Below, one piece after another: positions 16,543 to 29,349 of a stretch of DNA of 64,000 nucleotides (position 1 is the first letter of the stretch; each line of letters begins with the position of its first letter). The notes below the pieces were generated by a model, which worked only from the letters and a program-made list of their open reading frames with translations, was not told the DNA's origin and searched no databases. Source of the DNA: Dromaius novaehollandiae (lineage: Eukaryota; Chordata; Aves; Casuariiformes; Dromaiidae); contig NC_088130.1 of the NCBI RefSeq assembly GCF_036370855.1, positions 13,421,543-13,485,542 of the forward strand, written 5' to 3'. A program made the translations under genes and the position numbers.

Positions 16543-19500
16543 GACTTCTGTGTTGTTTTACATATCTTCTTGAGACACTTCATTAACTGTATTGATAGTC
16601 CTTGTGCAGAACTGGCAGAAAGAATTTTTTTTTAACCTTCCTCAGTTTGACCTTTCTGCTGAGAATATGAACCAAGACAGTAACTGTTACAAAACAGATA
16701 TTGGTTCACGTAGTATTAGACTGAGAAAACTGCTTGTCTTCTGTATACTTCTGCATGGCAGCATCAGGCAATTCCCTTCCACTTTGTTTTCAATTCACTT
16801 TATAAATATGAATCCATCATTCTTTTCAACTGTTGGAGCACTAGTTGAAGATGCCTTTGAGATAAAGGGGGCTGTATCCTGTTAGCTATCTGTTACCCTT
16901 TAAGTAATATTTAATGGCTATACTGTTTGTGAGAGAATACAAGTTGAATGATAGCAAGACAATACTGCATTGTGAAATAAAAAAAAAAATATATCAATTA
17001 GATAATTAAAAAAAGCTTCCATAGAACTGTGTGTAGATAGGATGTCTGGAATTGTGTTCCAAATAGAATGCATTCTGTAAAGTTTTATACGAGGTCTGTT
17101 TCCCTGAGGATGTTTATCAGTCTTTTGAACAAGGAAGAGTGAATGAGCTCAACCCAGCCCAATCCGGTATATTAAAAACATATGTTGGGCCACAAAGAAT
17201 CTCCCTCAAAATAAACTAAACCAAGCAGAGTTCTTCTGATTTACCTCTTGAGTTTTGAACTTTCAAAGGACACTGCTACCAGCTGCAACACAGAGGTTAA
17301 AAACACCCCTTTTTCTAAAAGGGCTTAAAAGCATAACTACTGTATTGTAGGGGCTGAGACTTCATGGCAAACATTGAATTAAGCTTCAAGCTAATGAAAG
17401 AGTCATGGGAGTTGACAACAACAAATACTGACTGCACTTAAATCTGCACTTTTCCTTATGTGCTGCTGCTTGCAGGGTCAATTTAGAGATTCTGCATTAA
17501 AGCGATTCAATGACCAAGCACAGGTGCCTGAGGTCATGTAAATGGTGGGTATGCTGGGTTATGTGACAGGAAAGATCACAGCACTGGCCTCTCTAACTCT
17601 CTGACTTCTCAGACTTTTGGGCATCTGTAGTCCAGCAGAGGAGATTTCAGTGCTGAAACTGCAGGGTCAAACAGGTTGCTGAGGGTCAGCCAGATACCGA
17701 ATACGACAGTATCGTGCTGACCGTATTAACTTTGCCAGGTTCATACTGAGATGTGGCTTTTCTATTGCTAATGTTATCTGAATGTTTTAGAAGAGCCCTC
17801 AGCCATGAAGAGCTTTCCCCTAAGCTGTTCCTTCTGATTCCTGTGAAAGAATTGTCTTCTCTTTCAGGGCTGCGTTATTGCTTGGTCCTATTCAAGTACA
17901 AGGGAAGCAAAAATGGCCTTCACCTGACAGACCTGTTCAGACCCGAATTACTTCTCTAACTTAAGTTCAGACTCAAGAGCAGTCTAACAAAAGAAAAAGG
18001 CTTCCTATGAAGTTTGAGATGTTCTCAACTGCATCTAAAAATGCTGAAGGAAAGACTAGGATTGGTCAGGGCCAGAAAGCAGTCTGTAAAGGGAACTGCT
18101 GCCACTTCCCTCGTTTCAAGTCAGGAGAGGAGATGCTTTTAGGTCTTGATTCAGAAGTGCAAGGATACTGAGAACACTGACACCAAAACTGATAAAAACC
18201 TACTTAAAATAAGCCATCTATGCCAAATCTTCTTTTGGCCTCAAAGCCTCCAACTTCTGTAAGATCAGTATTTTGTTGACAAAGAAAGAAAGAGAAGGCA
18301 TGTAGCTACTGTCAGACTCTCTCATTGAGGAAACCTTTGAAAATAGGGCTAGTGAAAGGGAGACTTTCCTCCATCTTTTATACCAGTATAGAAGTGAAAT
18401 TCTTTTAAAGGGAGGAGGCAACCTCGTTCTCCATGCCAGCAATTTTAGGTGGCAACTAGCTGTTCTACTGCAGGTTTGGAGTGGAATATGGCAATATCTA
18501 ACAGTGATGGGGAGATATCAGCCATATTAACTTTGGTTTCAGCAGAGAGGAAAGAAAATCAGGAGTATAGTAATTACTAGTACTTCCCTTTAGAATATGA
18601 TTACTAAGCTTCAAGACTAGCACTGATGAGACATACAGGAGCCATTTACATCTCATGCCTTTTGTTTTATTAGTTGGCAATCTCTGTCATTAAGTTGAAA
18701 TGCAGTCCATATTTTGAAACTTAACTGTAGAGCTGCAAGCTTTCCAAGGCAGATATTAAGACTGCCTGAATATATTTGTATAGTACCTTACCAAGAATCT
18801 TAAAGACACTGGGTAGTAAATACATCAAATAAAATAGATCCCTTTTGGATGGGAGGGGAGGGGAGGGTGAGCGGTAGTGGTAAACAAAGGCTTAAATTTT
18901 GGAGCCCGAATAAAGGCATAAATTAAAAAGTAAGTCATTGCCACTGGACAATCCTTTAGACTTGTACCTAGCAACATGTTACTCAGTATTTACTATACAG
19001 GATAGATGTGTGATGAGTAATGCTTAATTTTTAATGATACCCTAGGAGAAGGGATCTGAAGTAAAAAAGTATGCTTGAGTAAATAATACATTTGTGTCCA
19101 TTATCTCATTTTAATTCATTATCTCTACTTCAATTCAATGTTTTGCTTTGAGGGGGATGTTTCTAAAGTAAAAGCAATTTCTGTACTGTCTGGCCTTCAG
19201 TTAATTTATGACTTACCATCACATTTCTCTGTTTCTGAAAATGCATTTTCTTTGCCTGGTTAGTTGTGACAGACAAGAAGTTGTGAGGCTGACCAGAGGC
19301 AAGCCTTCTACTCTGAATATTCTTTCAATTAAAATGGCCTTGGAGAATACTTATAACAATAATAGCTTTAAAAAAGTAAACGAGTGTTTACCTAGGTGGT
19401 TTTTTTTTTTTTTTAAGTAAAAAAGATTCCTTATTTTATTTCTCATGTTGTTTTGTTTCATATGACTTTGTATGTATTCAGATAGGCCATAAAAATACTA

Positions 19501-20943
19501 AACAATTTACATAGAGGATTAGAGGATTTATTTTTATATCCCTGGAAGTTGTATGTTAAAATGGGATGTCTATACAACCATTTAACACTAGCTATGTGAA
19601 ATGAATTAAAATAACAAACTTCCTGTTAACCTCTACAACTGTTGCGGAATAAACAGTCTTTTGTGCACACGAAGGAATTTGACCTAAAAGCATCCATAGC
19701 TTTAGAAAGCAACAATATTCTGGTCCTTGCCTCCTCTTGTTGGCAGGACTGAGGATCTCTAAGGATTCATATTCCAATCATTGGTCACTTTAAGGAGAGG
19801 ATCCAAATTATACCCAGTCCCAGACAGCTGCTTCTGACCGATCCTGTTCAAAGACACCACCGGTCTTGCAAGTAGAGGTAGCTCTCACCATACACCTTTA
19901 AGTCTTTGTTTACCAAGTTCATGCATTGACTCTCTTTGTTCTACATTCTCTAGGACTACAGCATGATTCTGGTTCAGATCCACGTGGAAGTTTTGTCCAA
20001 AATCTGTATGAAACAGAGGCCAACAAGAAGCTTTGTATATTGTTAAGCTCTTGCTTGAGTTTTGGTTTCAATCCACAAACAGGCCTAAGCATTGTATTAG
20101 CTCAGCACAGGAGTAAATTCTACCATCTGTGACTCCTTATGCTTGTAAACAGTGTAAATCATATGTATGCTGGGGAACACTGTGCTCGGTAGAAAACGTT
20201 GGCCAAACTAGTCTCTCAGACAGTTTGTGTAATGCATAAAGCCTGCAAGGCCTTTTCTGTTCAATGTCTGTTACTGTCCAGCCATTACTTCAAATTCTCT
20301 AATGGGTTGGTTGTGGAGTTTTTTGTAGGCTCCAACTGTAGCATGCTTTTTTCTACGATCTGGCTTGAGTTATGGTTACATTTCTGATCTCTATAAAGCC
20401 TGTGCTTTCTCTAATTCAGAAATAGAGAAAATTCCTTTGACAGATATAAGCTATTATTATACTATGTGGATGCTCAGCTCTAAGTTTTTAACTGAGAAAT
20501 CATTGTCTAGGAAATCCTTGCCATCTGAGTTTCAGATGTATTAGCTATAAACATGCAGTATGTTCCCAGCTGTAGGCTTTTTTTCTTCTCTTGCTGCACG
20601 CTGCTTGCTCCATGGAGTTTTGTGGAGGTAGGACTTAACTACAAAATTTTGGTATCAGTCCAACATGTGCATCTGGCTTGCTTAGTAAATGTACTTCTAC
20701 AGCAGTAAAACAATAGGCAATGGGGGAAGGGAGTGGAACCAAAAAGCAAGAGACAAATGACTGATTAGTGGTAAGAGAACTTGAAGGAAAATTAAGGGGT
20801 CAGCAAAAGTGAATTTTGCTGATTTAGTGGCATTTAGCCTCGTGTATAAAGAATGCCAAGGCTGCACAAAGAACAGTGTCCTGCCTTGTGTATGTGTTGT
20901 AGACCATATACTTCACTAGGTATTTTTCCTGAGCTCCTCTCTT

Positions 20944-20958
20944 CCCCCCCCCCCCCCC
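20944..20958. repeat. C15 homopolymer
   Basis: Uninterrupted run of 15 C in the intergenic region. Confidence 0.95.
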
Positions 20959-21949
20959 ATTGTTTATCTTAAATTTTAAATGCCGATGCTTTGAGAAGAC
21001 AACAGGAGAATCATGTTCTGTTTCTTTAAAGGAGCTGATGTGTTGTGAAGTTGTTGTTTTTTCATTGTTCCTTTACATGGAGCTTTTCAAGGACGGATGC
21101 ATCTCAGTCTGCCATTTTCAGCACTCTCTGGAGAGCAAGTTTGAATATGAACTATCTGCTTTCCCTTTCAGTGCTCATAAACACGACCAAAAAAAGATTT
21201 TTAAAAAAATATAGGTGAATTCGCTAAAGTTTGAGCCTCAGTTTAATTCTTAAAGTCCTTCAAAGTCCATGTATTTGTAAGAAATCAATGGGATGATCAC
21301 GAAGTGGCATTGAGTGAGTTATCTAGAGGATGTTAAGGCCTACATTGACTTATCGAATGAAGTGATTTGACCACTTGTTTTTTTGCACGTGCAAAATAAA
21401 ACCATGGAGCTGGCTTAAGTGAATTGGTTTTATTTTGTGACTGACTCAGAATAGGAACATGCAATTAATCTGAAAGGTTAAGATTTACTGATCTGACTGT
21501 GGTAGTGTGTCGTACTTATCAGTTGTTGGGAAGTCTTAAATACACAGTGATAGGCTCTAAACCATTGCTGCTTGGGGAATGAGGTCTTGGCATTGCAATG
21601 AATGCTACTAAGCAAGCATTAGCTCAGTATTCAGTGGTGGCCAAAAAAGCAGGTGGAATTTAGAGATGATTCAGAGAAGAGAATAAAAAGAAAGCATATT
21701 TTTAAATCCATGGTGCCTGCATTCTGGACACTTCTGCAATCTGGTTCTCTCATCTTAAGAAAAAAAAGAAAAAAGTAGCGAAACTGGCAAAAGAATGGTA
21801 AAGGACAGAAGATGACAAGATATGAAATGGCTTTTGTGTAAGGAACAAATAAATACACTTCATTTATTTAGACAGAAAAAGAGATGACTTGGGGAAATGT
21901 GGCTAAGTAGCATGGAGAAGAACAAGGAATGACTTTCTCTCAACATAAA

Positions 21950-22310
21950 AGCTATGTCAAAGGGGTGGTGTCAAGAGGGGTGTCAAATGAAACTAGTAGG
22001 TGGATGTTCAAAACCAACTGAAAAACAGGCACTTCTTACAAGAGGTAACTGCACTGTGGAACTCCCTGCCACAGGACACTGTGGATGCTCTGAGTTTGCC
22101 TGAGTTCAGAAAGCAACAAATTCTTTCAAGGGCTGGTGAGTAGAAATATCCCAACTCTGGTGGTGGCAGAGCTGGAAATCAGTGGAGGCCGGGAGAGCAG
22201 ACAACCCAGTATCAGTGTTTACTTACCTTCTGCTTATACCCTCGTCATCAGCTGCTGTTGGAAACAGGCAACAGTACCACATGAACCTTCGATATGGCAT
22301 GTGGAATCCC
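21950..22310 (+). mobile_element. Old CR1-type LINE fragment, 3' end, sense
   Basis: The stretch around 22050-22110 (CTGTGGAACTCCCTGCCACA, then GACACTGTGGATGCTC) and the preceding GTGTCAAATGAAACTAGTAGG resemble the conserved 3' region of older CR1-related elements of reptiles and birds. The later part (about 22220-22300) resembles the tail that reads TGGAGACAGG...CTAGATGGACC in intact elements, but is very diverged. Boundaries are approximate. This is pattern recognition from memory; a RepeatMasker run with avian and turtle CR1 libraries would decide it. Confidence 0.6.
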
Positions 22311-25300
22311 ATTTTAATATCACTTTCTTTATTTTTTCCTAAGAAATAGACCTAGGAAACCAATGATAGTCACTGTATTTTCACCTCAAGCTCTTTTTAT
22401 TTTTTTTTATTACAAGCTGACTTAAAAAAAAAAAAATGGCATGACTTTTAGCATTATTGAATACGTCAACCTGAATTTCCAGTTGTTCAAAGTGATACAG
22501 CAAAGTGGTCTGCAGCAATGCAGATGCCTCTCTGCTCTGAGAATCAAAAGATTCATTTCAGATGGGCAAACAAATGTTTCTCACTTTTACATTTGGCTGT
22601 TATTCATGTGAGATACTTTAATTCCTGTTTTTGTAGAAAACAAAAGGTCAGGATGATATCCTGTGCAGGCAACCCAACAGATAACTTTTCCTGTAACAGT
22701 GATTAGCCTTTGTATTTGTTCTTTCCCAAAAGGAAAAAGGTTCAGTCAGCCATGTGGTGACACACTGTGCTGATTTAAAAAAACAAACAAACAAAAAAAA
22801 CAAAAAAACCCCTCTGAAAATTTACTGGAAGCAAAACCCTTCAGTTTTACATACGCATATGATTGCTTTGATAGAAAACAAGGTAAGCAGAACAACTGCG
22901 ATATTTTACAATATTACTTAAAAGTATGCCAGATGTGTTTTAATGCTATTTCAGAGAAGTTTTATATATGGGAAGAATTTTGAGGGCTATAATCTGAATG
23001 TATATCAGAGTTGAAAGCCCAAAACTTTGCCTAAAGTTTTGCAATAGTAAGTATGAGAGATGTCTTCTACTACTTGATGGCAAATTCTGTTTTAAACTTG
23101 GATTTAATGACCCTTTAATATGTGTTCCCTTGAAATCCTTGGGTTGTAATTTACTTGTTACATTTTCAAAGATACACAAAGTATTTTTATATGGGTATGT
23201 TTCTTCTCAGAGGAAGTGAGTTACTGGCAAATGCGGATTTTCAGCGCTTTTGACGTGTTTTTGACAACAGTCTAGAAACATTGTAGCTTTCTTCTTCTTC
23301 CAGAAGTATTTATTAATGCTTTTGAATTATTTGATATTCCTGAGCATTTCTATTTGTGAAAATACGCATATTGTCTCTTATCAGCTATCTAACAACTAAC
23401 TTTATAAAAAAGAAAAAAAATGCAAACACTTAGTGTTTTTCTCTGTATGTGGAAGTCAGACTGCCCCTCTTTCTTCAAGATGAAAAGGACATGTTTTTGT
23501 CACATAGCTGGCTGACTTGTATTTATCTCCAGATCAGAACTGTGTGGTTTTAGCTCAGCTCTGCTTATTGTATACTTCTTGGTATGTAAAGCAAAATCAT
23601 CCTCAATTAAGATCAAACTAAAGACTAAAAGTTTCAGGACACAAATTTATTGCTTAGAAATATTATGTGTGTAGTTTTAAAGTCATTGCATTCAGTACAT
23701 GAGATGAAACACAACCATAACAGATATTCCAAATAGTCTCACTGAAGTCTGGTAAACTTGTAGAAAATAGTGTATTAAACAGTTTTCAGTCTACCTTATA
23801 GTTTGTGAAATGTCTTGTAAGAGCTCATGATCCATCATTCATCAAAAAGTTTCTGACTCGTATGTAAAGATCTGTAGACTGTGTCTTTTTACTTAAGAGT
23901 ATACCACTCCGAACTCAACTCTCATGGGATTGACTAGACACAGGGTCTGTGTGGTTATATGTTGTTTCTGCTTCTTGACCAAATAAGCATAGTCCATAAG
24001 GTTATGTTTCTGGTAAAAATCCTCACAGTTACTCATTTAAAAATTAGTTTCCTTTAATATTTCCCTTAAATGTATGCTAAATTTACTATTTCAGTTTGCT
24101 AGTAAATTTGGCATATGCATCAATCCAATTCCTGTTAAAATAAGTATTAAAGAAACTTGGAAGGTGAACACCTTCCCAGGGAAAATGTTTAAATAAGGAA
24201 GGCAATTGGATTACATGTTTTTAATAGCATTGAACCAAAATGTAAACACAATGGGAAGATAATATCTGTATTTCCTAATATGAGAATACTCAGCATTTTG
24301 TTTGGTTTGAAACTGTGACTTTGAAACTGTGACTTAATGATTTTACTGATTCACTATGAGTGTCTGATTACAGAGGAGAAAATCTATGGGTCACAGAAAA
24401 GTTTGTCAGTTTTTCTTGCTGGATTTCAACAGTTTCTAATCTCTATATGACTCCAAATCTTGAAATTGTGACATGTTTCTCCACTGTAAATTTCTGATAA
24501 CAGCTGGAGTGCGGGGAGACAATGTAAGAGAGGATTTTGACAGAACTCAGTAACAGATCATTAGTCAAAAAAGTGATTTTGGCCTATGAACTGGGGTATG
24601 TGGTGTGCTTACATTCAAGTAATCTTAATAATTATAAACAGATGGAAAACATCCTTTGCCAGCTACCATGTAATACTTACCTCTTACTGACTCGTGCTAG
24701 CAAACTGAACAGAGTTCAGTATTATATATTTGATACAAAAAAGTGACTTGAGACCTCTGTTTGCAAAGCTATGTCCTTCAAAGCCATGAAAAGACTTTGT
24801 ATTTTGCAGTGACAGCAGATAAGCAAATCTTTTACAAATCTTTTATACATAAGCACGACTCAAAGCTGCTTTGGATATTGCAATACATGAAAAGTTCACT
24901 TTGCTAGCCTGGGTGAATTGTTCATTCAGTGATACCCCCAGCAGCTGGATAAGTAGGTGAGGACACTGTTAACTTGCAAGCTATCCGTGTTTGTGATGGG
25001 TACATGTGGGGAATTTAAGCTATGCGATTGAGGGTGCTTATTATTCTTTAGGGAAAAATCTAGACCCGACACTGATCCCAAGCACATGAACTAGAGGGAA
25101 GTGTGTGAAATCCCTGAAGCACCCAGAGCGGACGCTGCAGTCCCGAACCATGCATCTCCTGCCAGCATCGCTGCTCTGGGGGAAAGGGTCACTGTCACGG
25201 ATACACAGGAATCTGTGTCAGAGCAGTGAGAACTGAACCCAGACTTCTGATCTCCTAAATGAATGTGCTTGCCATCTACAGGGGTTTCTTGTTTGTTTTT

Positions 25301-27830
25301 AATGCTACTAATTTCAGTAATAATAAATTAGGTCTCTAATGACTTTCTTTACTTTTTTATAGGCCTGCAATGAGAAAATGAGTTGTGCATTGCTTTGTTT
25401 TGACATATATAAGCAAAAAGGCATGACAGCTAAGAAGTTTTATAAGTATTAACAATTTTTCAATGAGCCAGGGAAGATTATACAAGGGGAATTGTCAGAG
25501 GGGAATGATAACAGATTGTGAAACAGGAAATTACGCTGAAAGTATTCTATACTAAAATCCGGTTAAAAATTATTCAAACATTCCCCAAAATATGCAATTT
25601 AAGCTCTTCTGTCTTCTTTTTTTTTTAAACTGTTCTTATACTTTGCTAACAGTATTTGAAAATTTGAACAGGCTTTCACCAAGAGCAAATCTCCCTTCAA
25701 CCCAGGCAGCCTTTGTATTATTTCAAGAATTTAACTTTTCTTTGCCACCCGACATGTTAGACTCCCAGAGAGGTTATTAAAAATACATATGCTTAGTAAG
25801 ATAATGTAAAACACAGCTACTATATGGAAAAGGTATTACCACAGAGTACCTGGGAAGTAAGCCAGAAAGGCTTAAATAAGGAAAGAAATATGTATGTTTG
25901 TGCTCTTATCCGCAACGTACCAACAGCAAGCTTTCCTGAATCACAAAGCTCTAGATGGGAATTCAGAGAAAAGGCCATAATTTTTGCTAGTAACTGAATC
26001 ATACTTGCCACTGCCCCCTCGTCTACCAGTACTTCATTTTGTTTAGGAGGACAAAAAATGTCTTCCTTCTTGCTCATTTTGAAATGATCAGACCAATGAC
26101 ATCTTTTAAGTGTATCTTTTGCTACTTTTAAGCTTTTTAGGATACACATTTAGCACAAGGATTTGTCTGCTTAGACTCCAAGCAGTGCGAGTAAAGAAGT
26201 TGTACCAGATGTAATGCTTTAGTGCTCCATTTGGGCTTGACACAGAGATTTTGTATATTCAGGTCATCTTTAAATCAAATCTTTCATATGCTTACAGCGT
26301 TTAGGGATTGTTTTATTCAAATGCATCTATCACTTTTTAAAATTATAGCTAAGACAAGACTTTAAACTTTATTGAATGATAATTCCATCCTGTAAGATAC
26401 CAGGCATTTTTACAGCTGTCCGGTATTTTGATTTGCCTAGGATTAATAGGTATGCATACGTGCGCACACACGTGTGTGTGTTTGTATAGGTATACCTGAA
26501 CGAAATACTGGAATTGCTAAACGATACTGGACTTGCAAACAGTTGCAAGCCTATGGCCAGTCTCACTGGAGATCCCGTCTCAGACAGTCACAGCACAAGA
26601 TTCTTCTCTGGAAAATACAAGAAAATAAACAGTTACACTCATGTGAGATAATCTTTCTGATAAAAATCTCTTTTGAATACTGCTTGAGATGCTCACTCGC
26701 TCGCTTCAGACTGCCTTATGTGCATAAGTGTTTCTACTTTATTCCTCTATGCATGTGGTGCCCACCAGCACAGTGCCTACCACATGTATCACTGAAATGA
26801 GCACTTTGCAGGCTTAGGACTGGGAATGATGATGATTTTGTGTTTCTTAGTTTTGTATACAAGTATGTAAAAAAGTAAATAATTCTTTGTGTTCTTGGAC
26901 CCATAGCTTTCCAATGGATAAGCAATGCTGTCTGTTAATGAAAAACAAAATCATCTGAAGAAAAACACATTTTAAATTTAGTCCTACTATTCACTGAGAA
27001 CAGGAAACATATCATCTGGCAAAGTTGCCTTTACAGATTTTGTTGTTGGTGGTGAAGTACTGCATTAAGTGAAAATAACTTATCAAAAGAGAAATTAGCC
27101 TTACTTCTAATTATTTAATTGAATGTGGGGAGGTTCAAAGATTAAATTGTGTGAACATTTTGTTACAATAGGCATTCTCAAAGAATAATTTGGTTTTTTT
27201 TGTTTGTTTTTGTTTTTTGTAGAGGATTATATAAATGAAAGAGTGGCTTGGTAAGAAAATTCAAAAGGTCAGATATATGCTAAAAAACAGAGCATGCCAC
27301 AGTGTACATACTCTTTTTTGCCAGTTTCATTGCATGTGAAACTAAGGCAATTTTCCCATTAAACAGGCAAATGAGCTAATAATTGGTCATCTACATTTCA
27401 TGGACAAGCATATTACATGTGTAAACTGGATGCCCAGTGCCATGCTGAGTTTTTATTTTTTTATATAAAAAAAAAATTGGGCACTTTGTCAGCTGAAATG
27501 TTTGAATTTCACACCAAAGAAAAATAAACTGCTTCCACTCCAACTTGTCCTTCAACCAAGGTCATCCACAAATGCAAATTTGCATGTGCATTTGCCAAAA
27601 TGAGGCAAAGATTTAGGCTCACAGGTGTGAGAAGGATTGTGCTCCATTTAAAAAATTAAGCTGGAGGAGGAAGAATAGTAACGCAGAGACATGACCAAAG
27701 AGAGAAGAAACTGCCTTGTTCAGATAGCTAAAGGCCTGTCTTCACTGCAGTGGGGTACTGATCTTCTTCACAAGTTAAGGACTGTCCCAGCCCCTTTCGT
27801 GTCTATACAGGCAAAATCTTGGGTGAAGTA
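22311..27830. other. Intergenic DNA between ABHD17B and CEMIP2, part 2
   Basis: AT-rich DNA without recognisable genes. It contains a 14-bp tandem duplication around TTGAAACTGTGACT at about 24306-24335 and a short CA/TG tract at about 26463-26482. GC content rises towards the CEMIP2 promoter from about 27.8 kb. Confidence 0.55.
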
Positions 27831-27834
27831 ACGC

Positions 27835-28010
27835 TCTAACTCTGAGCCGTCGAAGTGAGGGGCTGAAGCCCAAGTAAGGGGTGAAACCGCAGCCGGCGGC
27901 TTGAGCTAGTGCGGCAGCTCGTACCGCGTCCGCGTCCGCGCGGCTGTGCTCGGCCCCCCCGGGCTGCAGCCCCCGCGCCCCGCTCCGGGCTGGAGCCCGG
28001 ACCGAAGTGG
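27835..28010. promoter_or_regulatory. CpG-rich patch upstream of CEMIP2
   Basis: A GC-rich block with repeated CGCG and CCGCG motifs (for example CCGCGTCCGCGTCCGCGCGG at about 27923-27942), upstream of the first candidate CEMIP2 exon. It probably marks the left edge of the promoter CpG region. Confidence 0.55.
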
Positions 28011-28315
28011 GTTTGCAGTTCGGTGTTTAGTCACTAGATGTCTCCATCTGCTGCGAGCAAACACAGGATATGGTTGCTGGTAAACAAAGAAGAAATGGCT
28101 AGAACCAAAGTTACGCAGGGCACTGTTTATGGGAACAGAAGTGAGTTATCACTTGGTTTCCAGCCGCCTGGAAAATTTCCAAGGGAACAGTTACTTTGGA
28201 AAATGTTGGCTGTTCTTCCCGAGCCGCTTCATTGAAAGCACCTCGGATCTGATCAGGGCTGGTTGTTGGGTTTCTTTTCCTGATTCCTAGCGAGGCTGGC
28301 CCAACCTCGGTGCGC

Positions 28316-28409
28316 CGGGAGGGGCGGGAGGTCCCGCGCTTAAGAGAAGTCCATTGTCAGATCTACATCAAAGCGAGCAACCTGGGGGGCTGCGGCGTCC
28401 CAGCGAGAG
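28316..28409 (+). other. CEMIP2: Candidate CEMIP2 non-coding first exon A with its proximal promoter
   Basis: A GC box (GGGAGGGGCGGGAGG, about 28317-28331) is followed by a weak TATA-like TTAAGA (28340-28345). After a short leader comes a strong splice donor, GAGAG|GTAAGTC, with GT at 28410-28411. The position upstream of the gene, the GC box and the near-consensus donor suggest a first exon whose start falls around 28360-28380. No ATG occurs in the last 70 bases. I infer it splices to exon B or directly to the coding exon at 40603. RNA evidence is needed for the start site. Confidence 0.5.
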
Positions 28410-28879
28410 GTAAGTCCCGGAGCTGCTCGGCCCCGCTGCTCCGCTAAACGCAACTTTTTTTTTTTTTTTTGGTGCCTTGAAATTCAGAACATTTTTGGGT
28501 TTGGTTTGGTTTCAGTCCAAATCGGACTTGCGGGGAAAAAAAAAAAAAAAAAATCCCAGGAGGCAGGACGGGAGCTTCCAGCCGGCTCTGCTCCTAGCTC
28601 GGAGGCCGTCCGGGCTCCGACTCTTGTGAGTAACTTCATCCCGGGCAGCCGGACGAGCCCCGGCGCAGAGATAACCAGCCCCTACTTTTCTGCTTTCGGG
28701 GTTTCTCTAGTGCTGCCTTCCACGCAGCTTATGCGCGTGTCTCCCCGCTGCGGCTGCAGAGACAGAGCACGCCGCGTCCCTCCCTCTCCCTCCTTTCTAC
28801 GTGTCCCTGCTCCTTCGCTGCAACGTTTTGCACCTCCTTTCTGGGCACCTGCACGCTTTTTTGTCTTTTTTCTTCTTTT
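28410..28879 (+). other. Sequence between candidate first exons A and B
   Basis: It contains T18 and A18 runs (about 28453-28470 and 28537-28553) and GC-rich sequence. A long pyrimidine tract at about 28855-28886 followed by AG at 28905-28906 and 28910-28911 could act as a splice acceptor in front of exon B. Confidence 0.4.
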
Positions 28880-29047
28880 TTTTTTCCGCGGACCTTGGCG
28901 CCCCAGCACAGCCCGCTCGCCAGTCGCTGCCCCCGAGGGCCGGGAGGCCGCGCGGCGCCGGGCCGGGCCTGCGCGCCGCTGCCCCGCCGCGCTCCTCCCC
29001 CGGGCTGCGCGGGGCGGCGCGGAGCTGCGCGGGGCGGGGCGGGGCCG

Positions 29048-29142
29048 GGCCGGGCCGCCGCGGCCTGGCGCAGCCGCAGCCGGGGCGGCGCGGAGCGACA
29101 TGCCGCCGCGCTGAGCGCCGCGCTGCCGGGTGCCGGGCCCAG
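29048..29142 (+). other. CEMIP2: Candidate CEMIP2 non-coding first exon B (start approximate)
   Basis: The exon ends at the perfect-looking donor CCCAG|GTGAGTGC, with GT at 29143-29144, inside the CpG island. The true 5' end is unknown; I set it just after the GC boxes. It contains one ATG at 29100 that opens a five-codon frame closed by TGA, so the main start must be downstream in the next exon. This is the best candidate for the principal CEMIP2 first exon. Confidence 0.65.
29100..29114 (+). other. Minimal upstream ORF in the CEMIP2 leader
   Basis: ATG CCG CCG CGC TGA, preceded by GAGCGAC (C at -1, G at -3, moderate initiation context). If exon B is transcribed this uORF precedes the CEMIP2 start and could reduce or modulate initiation. 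Confidence 0.45.
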
Positions 29143-29304
29143 GTGAGTGCGGGGCGCGAGCGCTGTGCGGGGGCGGCCGCACCGCGCCTGCTTCTTTGTT
29201 CCCGCGGGCACCGGTCGGTGCCCGTGGGGGCTGCGCTCTGCCTGCGCCGCGAGGCTGAGGCGGCCCCCAGCCTGCGGCCGGGTTTGCGCCTGGCGTGCGC
29301 GCTT

Positions 29305-29349
29305 TCTTATTTATTTAATTTTATTTATTTATTTATTTATTTATTTATT
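29305..29349. repeat. (TTTA)n microsatellite
   Basis: About ten TTTA units with one imperfection, at the right edge of the CpG island. Confidence 0.9.

Larger units (their letters stand above)
7601..21949. other. Intergenic DNA between ABHD17B and CEMIP2, part 1
   Basis: About 14 kb of AT-rich DNA. I see no exon with homology to any protein I recognise. Open frames are all near or below 100 codons, start at arbitrary positions and have no domain signature. The stretch contains homopolymers (G14 at 15693-15706, C17 at 16526-16542, C15 at 20944-20958), a G/A-rich run at about 14760-15190, and short A and T runs. Regulatory elements or unrecognisably old repeats may be present but I cannot support any. 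Confidence 0.6.
28880..29310 (+). promoter_or_regulatory. CEMIP2: CEMIP2 CpG island / promoter core
   Basis: The most GC- and CpG-rich part of the window. It contains overlapping GC boxes (GGGGCGGGGCGGGGCC at about 29031-29046), many CGCG steps and no TATA box, as in a housekeeping-type CpG-island promoter. It immediately precedes and overlaps candidate exon B, which ends in a consensus splice donor. Confidence 0.85.
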
